A stretch of DNA of 7,851 nt, from assembly GCA_003514765.1 (NCBI GenBank), contig DOOY01000160.1, forward strand, positions 1 to 7,851, written 5' to 3'. Positions 1 to 6,193 of this stretch are shown piece by piece. A model generated the notes under the pieces. It was given only the letters and a program-made list of their open reading frames with translations. It was not told the DNA's origin and did not search any database. The first letter of the stretch is position 1, and each line of letters opens with the position of its first letter. Position numbers and translations under genes: made by a program. The stretch is from Nitrosomonas sp. (GTDB taxonomy: Bacteria > Pseudomonadota > Gammaproteobacteria > Burkholderiales > Nitrosomonadaceae).

Positions 1-888
1 GCAATAAACACATTGCTGACAGTTGGCCGTGGACAGCGCATGGGTTTATTTGCCGGCAGCGGCGTAGGCAAAAGTGTATTATTAGGTATGATGGCACGCT
101 ATACCAGCGCAGATGTTATTGTTGTTGGTTTAATTGGAGAACGTGGACGCGAGGTTAAAGAATTCATTGAAAACATACTGGGCAGTGAAGGGCTCGCGCG
201 CTCAGTCATCGTTGCAGCACCTGCAGATACATCACCACTTTTACGACTCCAAGGCGCTGCATATGCAACTGCCATTGCCGAATATTTCCGCAATGAAGGT
301 AAACATGTGTTACTGATCATGGATTCACTTACACGTTATGCCATGGCGCAAAGAGAAATTTCACTGGCTATAGGCGAGCCACCCGCGACAAAAGGATACC
401 CCCCTTCCGTATTCGCCAAGCTACCTCAGTTAGTGGAACGCGCGGGCAATGGCAATAATAACAGTGGTTCCATTACTGCCTTTTACACCGTTCTTACTGA
501 GGGCGACGACCATAATGATCCGATTGCCGACAGTGCCCGTGCAATCCTGGACGGACACATTGTGCTATCACGTAGATTAGCAGAGGCAGGTCACTATCCG
601 GCTATTGATATTGAAGCGTCAATCAGTCGCGTCATGACAAACATCGTGCCACTGGAACAAGTCGAAACAGCCAGAAAATTTAAGCGCATCTATTCTCTCT
701 ACCAGCGCAGCCATGATCTCATCAGCGTAGGTGCCTATGTACCGGGCTCCGATCCAGCACTGGATCAAGCGATTAAAATTTATCCGACACTTGAAAATTT
801 TCTGCAACAAGGCATAGCAGAACAGGAAAACTATGGCGATAGCATTAAAAATCTGTTTTCATTATTCGACATTAAGAACACCCAGTAA
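1..888 (+). CDS. fliI: Flagellar type III export ATPase FliI (5'-truncated by window edge)
   Basis: FliI is the cytoplasmic ATPase of the flagellar type III export apparatus; it forms a hexamer at the export gate and helps deliver and unfold rod, hook and filament subunits. The frame is open from base 1 to the TAA at 886-888, giving 295 visible residues. The family is usually about 440-480 residues, so roughly the first 150-170 are outside the window. The Walker A loop AGSGVGKS lies at visible residues 18-25. The Walker B stretch [13 protein letters not shown] has its Asp at residue 108. The type III ATPase signature [14 protein letters not shown] lies near residue 197. The TTG at base 13 is internal, because conserved residues AINT continue upstream of it. 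fliJ follows after 17 bases. The related F1 beta subunit and non-flagellar type III ATPases are less likely given the fliJ and fliK neighbours. Confidence 0.97.
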   Translation, partial: AINTLLTVGRGQRMGLFAGSGVGKSVLLGMMARYTSADVIVVGLIGERGREVKEFIENILGSEGLARSVIVAAPADTSPLLRLQGAAYATAIAEYFRNEGKHVLLIMDSLTRYAMAQREISLAIGEPPATKGYPPSVFAKLPQLVERAGNGNNNSGSITAFYTVLTEGDDHNDPIADSARAILDGHIVLSRRLAEAGHYPAIDIEASISRVMTNIVPLEQVETARKFKRIYSLYQRSHDLISVGAYVPGSDPALDQAIKIYPTLENFLQQGIAEQENYGDSIKNLFSLFDIKNTQ

Positions 889-905
889 CTTAAACGAATT
901 TTAAT

Positions 906-1361
906 ATGCCGGACACGTCGACTTTAAGAAAATTATTGGATCTTACTCAAAAGCAAAGTGAAGACTCAACAAGAAAGTTAGGAAAATTGAATTTTCAGCA
1001 TCGGGAAGCCGAAAAGAAACTCAATTTATTATTGCAATACCGGCAAAGTTATCAAAACCGCTTACAAAATGCTTCGCAAAACGGAATTAATCATGTTGAA
1101 TGGCAAAATTTCATTCGATTCGTCGACAAACTGGATACCGCCATCTCTGAGCAAAGACTGGCAGTCAAGCATGCAGAAAATAACCGGAATACAGGCAGTA
1201 GCGAGTACCAGTCATGTCAACGCAGACTCAATTCCTACGATACATTATCACAACGTTATCAAAAAACAGAGCAACTTATTCAAACGAAGGCTGAGCAAAA
1301 AGAACTTGACGAGTTCATATCCAATCGTTTCACCCAGAACAATTCAAACAAAGAAAAATAA
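906..1361 (+). CDS. fliJ: Flagellar export protein FliJ
   Basis: FliJ is a small coiled-coil protein that inserts into the FliI hexamer like the F1 gamma stalk, contacts the export gate FlhA, and recycles export chaperones. The predicted protein is 151 residues, close to the roughly 147 usual for the family. It is rich in Lys, Gln, Glu, Asn and Arg, lacks hydrophobic segments, and has heptad-like spacing through most of its length, as expected for a long antiparallel coiled coil. Sequence conservation in FliJ is low, so the call rests on size, coiled-coil character and position between fliI and fliK. The ATG is 17 bases after the fliI stop. The preceding bases are AT-rich with no clear Shine-Dalgarno, which suggests translation coupled to fliI. 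An overlapping 114-codon frame at 1069-1413 is judged a shadow. Confidence 0.93.
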   Translation: MPDTSTLRKLLDLTQKQSEDSTRKLGKLNFQHREAEKKLNLLLQYRQSYQNRLQNASQNGINHVEWQNFIRFVDKLDTAISEQRLAVKHAENNRNTGSSEYQSCQRRLNSYDTLSQRYQKTEQLIQTKAEQKELDEFISNRFTQNNSNKEK

Positions 1362-1385
1362 AAATTTCAGAGTCCACACAAATAT

Positions 1386-1400
1386 GGCGCGAATATTGCT
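1386..1400 (+). promoter_or_regulatory. Candidate sigma-54 (-24/-12) promoter ahead of fliK
   Basis: The bases TGGCGCGAATATTGC, followed by T, match the sigma-54 consensus TGGCAC-N5-TTGCW. The invariant GG (1386-1387) and GC (1398-1399) are exactly 10 bases apart, as required, and only one base of the -24 hexamer differs from consensus. Transcription would start near 1411, leaving a leader of about 32 bases before the fliK ATG. The site lies entirely in the fliJ-fliK gap. Chance occurrence cannot be excluded, and no enhancer-binding site is recognised. Sigma-54 control of flagellar genes is known in Pseudomonas and Vibrio types but is not general in betaproteobacteria. Confidence 0.5.
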
Positions 1401-1442
1401 TGTTAATAAGTAAGCTTTCAATCGCCTTTATGAGATAATTTT

Positions 1443-2756
1443 ATGCTAAATTTAGTTAACACCTTGCAATCGCAAGTTCAGACAAAACAGGCTACAGCCA
1501 ATAATAATGACAATTCGCGCCCAAATGAATCTAAAAGAGAGCAATTTGACAAAATATTGGCACGCGAAGTAACAGAAAAGAAAAACACACCGACAGCTGA
1601 ACATACAGCACATACAACCAGTAATACAGTCTCAGAAACAACGGAAGACGCTCAAAAACAAACCGATAACGCCAATGTGGCTGATATAGCCAGCACGAAC
1701 AATACGGCCACACCAACAAATGAAAATACTGATGCCATACCAAACGGCAAAGTTTCAGAAACAACGGAAGCCACTCAAAAACCAATTAAAGCTATCAGTG
1801 TAAACGACACATACCACGGGATTGGGCCAATCAATAATATATCCCAAACTTATAGTTTAGAAACAAAACAATATTCAGTAGACCAAACTGCTCAGACGGC
1901 ATTTGCTGAAAATAATTTTGGCATTGAGATAATGCCACCATTACAACCGGCAACAATTTCAATGCTGCCACAAAACCAACTGAATATTAATGTGAAGAAT
2001 CCAGCCCTGGGTTTGGGTCAAAGTCAGAATTCAGCTGCTTCTTTACTGTCATCCCAACCGGGATCGCAACAAGGACTCATGCAAGATTTTCTAGACGATA
2101 ACCGTTCATGGCAATCCCTACAAACGGCAAATCCTGCCGGTGACGGTAAAATTCTGTCATTCTCGACACTAACTCATAAGGAAATACTGTCCAGACTCAG
2201 CGAACCAAGTGTATTAACTCACATAGATTCTGACGCAACACAGCAATCCGGTTTGAACAATCTTGCACAAATATTCTCTCCGTCATCTCCACAAGCAGCC
2301 GCGCCACATAACCTCAGCCTTGATGCCCAAATTGGGCAGCCTAAATGGAATGGTGACTTCGCACAGAAAGTCGTATGGCTTGTCAATCAACAAAACCAGG
2401 TCGCAGAGCTTCGGCTGAACCCTGCTCATCTTGGTCCGGTTGAAATTATGTTAAGCCTTACAAGTGAAAACGGAACACAAGCGACAGCTCAGTTTGTTTC
2501 TCCGCATTTGGCAGTACGAGAGGCCATAGAGGCGGCTTTGCCCAAATTACGTGAATTGATGGCAGAAAATGGCATCCAGCTCGGAGATGTCATGGTAGGT
2601 GCCGAATCATTCCAACGCCAAAAGCAAGGTGAGCAGCGCCCATCTTATTCGGCCGGAAACGCGCATGTTTTTGGCGCAAATAATGAATCAGATGCGCACC
2701 TGGAAAAAAGTATTGTTCCAAACAGGCATATCGGAATGGTTAATACATTTGCCTGA
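1443..2756 (+). CDS. fliK: Flagellar hook-length control protein FliK
   Basis: FliK is secreted during hook assembly as a molecular ruler; its C-terminal domain then contacts FlhB and switches export from hook to filament subunits. The protein has 437 residues (Salmonella FliK has 405). Residues 1 to about 300 are low-complexity and rich in Thr, Asn, Gln, Ser and Ala, as expected for the disordered ruler. Residues from about 300 to 395 form the conserved hook-length domain, with the diagnostic LRLNPAHLGPVEI (ending the AELRLNP stretch around residues 324-334), then QFVSPHLAVREAIEAALPKL and the LREL-GIQLGDVMV segment. The tail is polar. The start is an ATG preceded by a weak GAGA element about 8 bases upstream. 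The gene is separated from fliJ by 81 bases holding a sigma-54-like promoter, so it may be transcribed independently. It ends 16 bases from the convergent histidine kinase gene. Confidence 0.95.
   Translation: MLNLVNTLQSQVQTKQATANNNDNSRPNESKREQFDKILAREVTEKKNTPTAEHTAHTTSNTVSETTEDAQKQTDNANVADIASTNNTATPTNENTDAIPNGKVSETTEATQKPIKAISVNDTYHGIGPINNISQTYSLETKQYSVDQTAQTAFAENNFGIEIMPPLQPATISMLPQNQLNINVKNPALGLGQSQNSAASLLSSQPGSQQGLMQDFLDDNRSWQSLQTANPAGDGKILSFSTLTHKEILSRLSEPSVLTHIDSDATQQSGLNNLAQIFSPSSPQAAAPHNLSLDAQIGQPKWNGDFAQKVVWLVNQQNQVAELRLNPAHLGPVEIMLSLTSENGTQATAQFVSPHLAVREAIEAALPKLRELMAENGIQLGDVMVGAESFQRQKQGEQRPSYSAGNAHVFGANNESDAHLEKSIVPNRHIGMVNTFA
1632..1780 (+). repeat. Imperfect in-frame repeat inside the FliK ruler region
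   Basis: Sixteen identical bases (TCAGAAACAACGGAAG) occur at 1632-1647 and 1755-1770, 123 bases (41 codons) apart and in the same frame. Similarity continues for about ten more bases beyond each copy. The encoded segments read VSETTEDAQKQ and VSETTEATQKP. This looks like a diverged segmental duplication in the disordered part of FliK, a region whose length sets hook length. Confidence 0.75.
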
Positions 2757-2772
2757 TGCGGATGATGGCGGA

Positions 2773-4086
2773 TTAATTATTCAGAGCCAGCTTAATACCC
2801 GAAGATAATTGAGACGGGAATGTAATCCGAAAAGTAGTGCCCTGCCCCTTTTGGCTTTCAACATTTATTTGCCAACCGTAATGATTGCAGATTCGTTTGA
2901 CAATGGGAAGACCAATCCCAAGCCCTTCCACATGCGTTGTTCCGCGAAAAAAACGTTCGAATAACAACGGAAGAAAAGTGGGTTCAATACCCATGCCGGT
3001 ATCAGTTATTGACAGACTGCCACTGCTATATTCCACCCGTATATACCCTTCATCCGTATATTGAATCGCATTACGCAACAAATTCGTTAATGCTGTATGC
3101 AGTGCCTGACGATTTAGCGGAATAATAACGTCCGGTTTGATATTAACAATAAATTTCAGTTTCTTCCGATGGATTTCCGGATATAGCGGCTCCACGGCAT
3201 CATTAACACATTCTTCAATAGCCACAGGTTCCATCACGCCCAGCGCCTGCTCACGTGCAAGAAATAACAACGCTTGCAATTGTTCTCCCATCCGACTTGT
3301 AGCTGCTTCAATACGTTTAATACGCAAACGAACTTTTTCAGAAAGGCCAGGCTCTGCATCCAATAACTCGCAACTGGTTAGTATGGTGGTAATTGGTGTT
3401 CTCAATTCGTGACTGATATTGGCGGTAAATTCCTGTTCTCTTTGCAACATACGACGTATCCGGTTCTGATAATCATCCAGCGCCAATGCCAGTTGTGCCA
3501 CCTCCTCATCCATGTCAGGCTGCATCAATGGCGCCCCTTGAACATCTCCGGGCGCAAGCAATTTCACTCTTTCCGCAAGATCAGTCACTTGTTTGACAAG
3601 TATTCCCGCCAGTACATAGCCCACAACAAATGCTATCGCAACAACGGCTACCCAGGATAATAGAATTAATAACCGCAATTCACTGAGTCGTTTGTTATGC
3701 AACAAAATCCGATAGGCAACCAGAAATTTAACATCGTCAATGGACTGAACCAGCACATGTATATCTTCAAAATCATAATAAATTCTATGATAACCCGCTT
3801 GTAACCCACGGTAATAGGATGGAATTTGCAATTCATCATCGACATGATGAATAACATAACTTTTGAGATGCGAACCGATCTGAGAATAGAAATCAGAATG
3901 CTTTCGATAACGATGGACAAGGTGATCCATTTCCATCTTGATTACCTGTCTAATATGCGCATCTTCAATGTTGTCAGAAGCCACATACAGAATGATACCT
4001 AATGCACCAACAGTGATAATACAGAAATTCGCCAAAGCGTTAGCAACGCGCAAACGCAATCCGTGTTCAATCTTGAGTCTGAGCAC
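2773..4086 (-). CDS. Membrane sensor histidine kinase (HAMP-HisKA-HATPase_c)
   Basis: This is a two-component sensor kinase that autophosphorylates on His and passes phosphate to the adjacent regulator. It has 437 residues. TM1 is at about 19-36, an extracytoplasmic loop at about 37-137, TM2 at about 138-164, and HAMP at about 161-213. The HisKA H-box ANISHELRTPIT carries the phospho-acceptor His226. The ATPase domain has an N-box with Asn335 and Asn339, a G1 box DTGMG (362-366), an F-box with FERFF (376-380), and a G2 box GLGIG (388-392); all catalytic motifs look intact. The loop is unusually rich in His (10) and Tyr, and its layout recalls the sensor loops of Xanthomonas PhoQ-type kinases (from memory, weak). 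The GTG at 4086 is the first possible start, because an in-frame TAA lies at 4093-4095. It overlaps the regulator gene by 20 bases and has no clear Shine-Dalgarno, so translational coupling is likely. The signal is unknown. Confidence 0.95.
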   Translation of the reverse strand: MLRLKIEHGLRLRVANALANFCIITVGALGIILYVASDNIEDAHIRQVIKMEMDHLVHRYRKHSDFYSQIGSHLKSYVIHHVDDELQIPSYYRGLQAGYHRIYYDFEDIHVLVQSIDDVKFLVAYRILLHNKRLSELRLLILLSWVAVVAIAFVVGYVLAGILVKQVTDLAERVKLLAPGDVQGAPLMQPDMDEEVAQLALALDDYQNRIRRMLQREQEFTANISHELRTPITTILTSCELLDAEPGLSEKVRLRIKRIEAATSRMGEQLQALLFLAREQALGVMEPVAIEECVNDAVEPLYPEIHRKKLKFIVNIKPDVIIPLNRQALHTALTNLLRNAIQYTDEGYIRVEYSSGSLSITDTGMGIEPTFLPLLFERFFRGTTHVEGLGIGLPIVKRICNHYGWQINVESQKGQGTTFRITFPSQLSSGIKLALNN

Positions 4087-4756
4087 GAGAAATTAAGCAA
4101 TAGCCGATACCATGTATCGTCTCAATTGGATCATAGCCACCAGCACGCAATAAAGCGCGCCGCAAAACATGCATATGACTGCGTAGTGTGTCGCTGGTTT
4201 CCTGCGTATCCTCCCATGCTTCTGCTTCCAGCTCCTTACGGCTGAAAACACGCCCTGGCTCACTCATCATCAATGCCAGCAAACGAATACATTTTGGCGG
4301 CAATTTAACATCTTTGTCTTCAAAACGTATCGAAAACGTTTTGGGGTCGTATGACAAACTGTCCACTTCCAACATCCGACTGGCGACCCGCCCTGAATGA
4401 CGCTTGTGTAATGCATTGAGACGCGCTTCAACCTCTTTGAGCGCAAATGGTTTAACCAGATAATCATCGGCGCCATGTTCAAAGCCAATCAGCTTATCTT
4501 CCAATGTGTCGCGTGCAGTCAACATGAGTATCGGTGTATCTATCTGCGATTCCTGCCGCAGTTTCTGGCACAAAGCAATCCCGCTCATCCCGGGCAACCC
4601 CAGATCCAATAATATCGCATCAAACTGTTGCGTAACCGCCAGATGAAGCCCTAAGGCACCATCCGCAGCCGCATCTACACTGTGACCACGTGACTCAAGA
4701 AAATCGTAGAGATTGGCAGCAATGGCTAGATCATCTTCAACAATCAAAATATGCAC
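4067..4756 (-). CDS. OmpR/PhoB-family response regulator
   Basis: This is a DNA-binding transcription regulator activated by phosphorylation, presumably by the overlapping kinase. It has 229 residues, standard for the family. The receiver domain covers about 1-115: acidic pocket Glu7-Asp8-Asp9, phospho-acceptor Asp51 in LLDLGLPGMSG, Thr80, switch Tyr99 and Lys102 in the DDYLVKPF motif. The winged-helix domain covers about 128-223, with the recognition helix in SDTLRSHMHVLRRALL (188-203) and the hairpin wing in IETIHGIGYCLI. The start is a GTG with a well-placed AAAAAGG ribosome binding site. The gene lies 50 bases downstream of hemE on the same strand and overlaps the kinase by 20 bases. It resembles PhoP/QseB-type regulators, but targets cannot be read from the sequence, so no symbol is given. 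Confidence 0.96.
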   Translation of the reverse strand: MHILIVEDDLAIAANLYDFLESRGHSVDAAADGALGLHLAVTQQFDAILLDLGLPGMSGIALCQKLRQESQIDTPILMLTARDTLEDKLIGFEHGADDYLVKPFALKEVEARLNALHKRHSGRVASRMLEVDSLSYDPKTFSIRFEDKDVKLPPKCIRLLALMMSEPGRVFSRKELEAEAWEDTQETSDTLRSHMHVLRRALLRAGGYDPIETIHGIGYCLISRAQTQD

Positions 4757-4763
4757 AATGTTA

Positions 4764-4770
4764 CCTTTTT
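4764..4770 (-). promoter_or_regulatory. Ribosome binding site of the response regulator
   Basis: On the minus strand AAAAAGG ends 7 bases before the GTG at 4756. This spacing supports GTG as the true start; no in-frame ATG lies nearby upstream. Confidence 0.7.
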
Positions 4771-4806
4771 ACAACTTTTGCGGGTCAGTCTCTTAAATTT
4801 TAGACC

Positions 4807-5877
4807 CTAAGAACGCAAATGAAATTTACGGCTCAGTGTATGCACGGCCTCTACTAATGCAGCTGCATTTTCGGGGGGTGTAAACTGAGATATGCCATGC
4901 CCCAAATTAAATACATGACCACTGCCATTTCCATAACTTGTAAGTATCTTTTCTACTTCTTTCGTGATTACTTCCGGTGAAGCAAACAAAATTGATGGAT
5001 CAAGATTGCCCTGCAGCGCCACCTTATTACCCACACGGCGGCGCGCTTCTCCGATATCAATTGTCCAATCCAGACCAACTGCATCACAACCAATATCCGA
5101 AATCGCTTCCAGCCACAATCCACCGCCTTTGGTAAAGACAATGTTCGGTATGCGCAAACCAGCTTGTTCCCGCTTAAGCCCGGCTATAATCTGCTGTATA
5201 TAATGCAGTGAAAACTCGCGGTATGCCGCATGAGACAGTGCGCCACCCCAGGTATCAAAAATCATTACCGCCTGTGCGCCCGAATCAATTTGTGCATTCA
5301 GATAAGCAATTACCGCTCGGGCATTTTTCTCCAGTATCTGGTGTAATAATTCAGGTTGCTTATACAACATTGTTTTGATTTCGCGGAAATCTGTCCCTCC
5401 CCTTCCTTCAACCATGTAGCAAGCCAGCGTAAAAGGACTACCCGAAAACCCGATCAACGGGACTCGATTATCAAGCGCGCTGCGAATCTCTGCAACAGCA
5501 TCCATCACATAACGCAAATCAGTGTCTGGATCAGGCACCCTTAATGCTTGAATATCGCTTGCCGTACGCAAAGGCCGCTCAAACATCGGCCCCTCGCCTT
5601 GTGCAAAATAAAGACCCAGACCCATGGCATCCGGTATAGTCAGAATATCGGAAAATAAAATGGCCGCATCCAAAGGAAAACGCTCCAACGGCTGCAGAGT
5701 TACTTCAGTGGCTAATGCTGGCGTTTTGCATAAGGTCAAAAAGTCGCCGGCACGTGCGCGCGTTTCATTATATTCAGACAAATACCGCCCGGCCTGGCGC
5801 ATTAGCCATACAGGGGTATATTCCACGGGTTGCTTCAATAAAGCGCGTAAAAAAGTATCGTTCTTAGGAATCGTCAT
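4807..5877 (-). CDS. hemE: Uroporphyrinogen III decarboxylase HemE
   Basis: HemE is a cytosolic, cofactor-free enzyme that removes four acetate carboxyl groups from uroporphyrinogen III to give coproporphyrinogen III, the last step shared on the way to protoporphyrin haem. The protein has 356 residues, typical of bacterial HemE (about 350-360). Signature 1, [10 protein letters not shown], is at 22-31 with the substrate-binding arginines. The catalytic aspartate is Asp77 in ILFSDIL, equivalent to human Asp86. Signature 2, [16 protein letters not shown], is at 143-158 with the conserved Tyr154. The late motif NLGHGI has His327, equivalent to human His339. All key residues are present. The ATG is preceded by an AGG ribosome binding site (minus strand, 5885-5887) 7 bases upstream. 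The regulator/kinase pair follows after 50 bases without an evident terminator. Confidence 0.98.
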   Translation of the reverse strand: MTIPKNDTFLRALLKQPVEYTPVWLMRQAGRYLSEYNETRARAGDFLTLCKTPALATEVTLQPLERFPLDAAILFSDILTIPDAMGLGLYFAQGEGPMFERPLRTASDIQALRVPDPDTDLRYVMDAVAEIRSALDNRVPLIGFSGSPFTLACYMVEGRGGTDFREIKTMLYKQPELLHQILEKNARAVIAYLNAQIDSGAQAVMIFDTWGGALSHAAYREFSLHYIQQIIAGLKREQAGLRIPNIVFTKGGGLWLEAISDIGCDAVGLDWTIDIGEARRRVGNKVALQGNLDPSILFASPEVITKEVEKILTSYGNGSGHVFNLGHGISQFTPPENAAALVEAVHTLSRKFHLRS

Positions 5878-5922
5878 TAATAAGCCTATGTATTATTTTT
5901 ATTTTAAAAGGCCATCCCTTAT

Positions 5923-5938
5923 AGTTAACACACTAACT
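5923..5938. repeat. Short dyad, possible operator
   Basis: AGTTA at 5923-5927 and TAACT at 5934-5938 form inverted 5-base arms around ACACAC. The site lies about 45-60 bases upstream of the hemE start, where a repressor or activator site would be expected. The arms are short and AT-rich, so chance is a real possibility. Confidence 0.3.
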
Positions 5939-5944
5939 TAACCT

Positions 5945-5968
5945 TTTCCAAAAGCCTTTCCAAAAGCC
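5945..5968. repeat. Perfect tandem duplication of a 12-mer
   Basis: TTTCCAAAAGCC occurs twice with no gap, at 5945-5956 and 5957-5968. Read on the minus strand it gives two GGCTTTTGGAAA units upstream of hemE. It may be a doubled regulator site at one helical-turn-like spacing, or a recent replication-slippage duplication. Confidence 0.9.
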
Positions 5969-5999
5969 GTATATTACCAGTGATTGATTATGACGTACA

Positions 6000-6028
6000 T
6001 TGACAATTTTGCAGATCGCTTGCTAATA
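6000..6028 (+). promoter_or_regulatory. Candidate sigma-70 promoter, distal
   Basis: A perfect -35 hexamer TTGACA at 6000-6005 is followed after 16 bases by GCTAAT (4 of 6 match to TATAAT), or after 17 by CTAATA. Transcription would start near 6035 and leave a leader of roughly 160-195 bases before the GGDEF gene. The -10 is poor, so confidence is low. Confidence 0.3.
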
Positions 6029-6133
6029 CGCCCATGAAAAATATATTCGATACAGTCTCGAGGCAAATTACAAACAAGTAAAATAGCCAAGCTTTATAGC
6101 TGATGAACTAGCAAACCAAAAACAGATATGCAA

Positions 6134-6163
6134 TAGACCGCAGGTCAAAAACAACTCTATAAT
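6134..6163 (+). promoter_or_regulatory. Candidate sigma-70 promoter for the GGDEF gene
   Basis: A perfect -10 hexamer TATAAT lies at 6158-6163. The best -35 is TAGACC at 6134-6139 (4 of 6 match to TTGACA) with an 18-base spacer. Transcription would begin near 6170, about 25 to 60 bases ahead of the possible start codons. Confidence 0.45.
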
Positions 6164-6193
6164 GGATGTACGAAACAAATCGCCCTATTTAGG

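Larger units (their letters stand above)
5878..6193. other. Divergent intergenic region between hemE and the GGDEF gene
   Basis: This 316-base AT-rich stretch must hold the promoters of hemE (leftward) and the GGDEF gene (rightward). It contains a perfect tandem 12-mer, a short dyad and two rightward promoter candidates, each listed separately. No tRNA, convincing riboswitch (including GEMM-type) or long ORF is seen. Two overlapping 15-codon ORFs (5990-6037 and 6034-6081) lack support. No convincing leftward -35/-10 pair for hemE was found; the minus-strand TTGGAA inside the tandem repeat is only a weak -35 candidate. Confidence 0.8.

Noticed and set aside
1069..1413. 114-codon plus-strand ORF overlapping fliJ
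   Set aside because: It lies almost wholly inside fliJ in another frame, has no recognisable motif, and fliJ is well supported by context and composition.
5990..6081. Two 15-codon ORFs (ATG 5990 and ATG 6034) overlapping by ATGA ahead of the GGDEF gene
   Set aside because: No ribosome binding site for either, and short ORFs of this size are common by chance in AT-rich intergenic DNA.
6000..6193. Possible cyclic-dinucleotide (GEMM-type) riboswitch in the GGDEF leader
   Set aside because: The conserved GEMM core sequences and a convincing paired structure are not visible.
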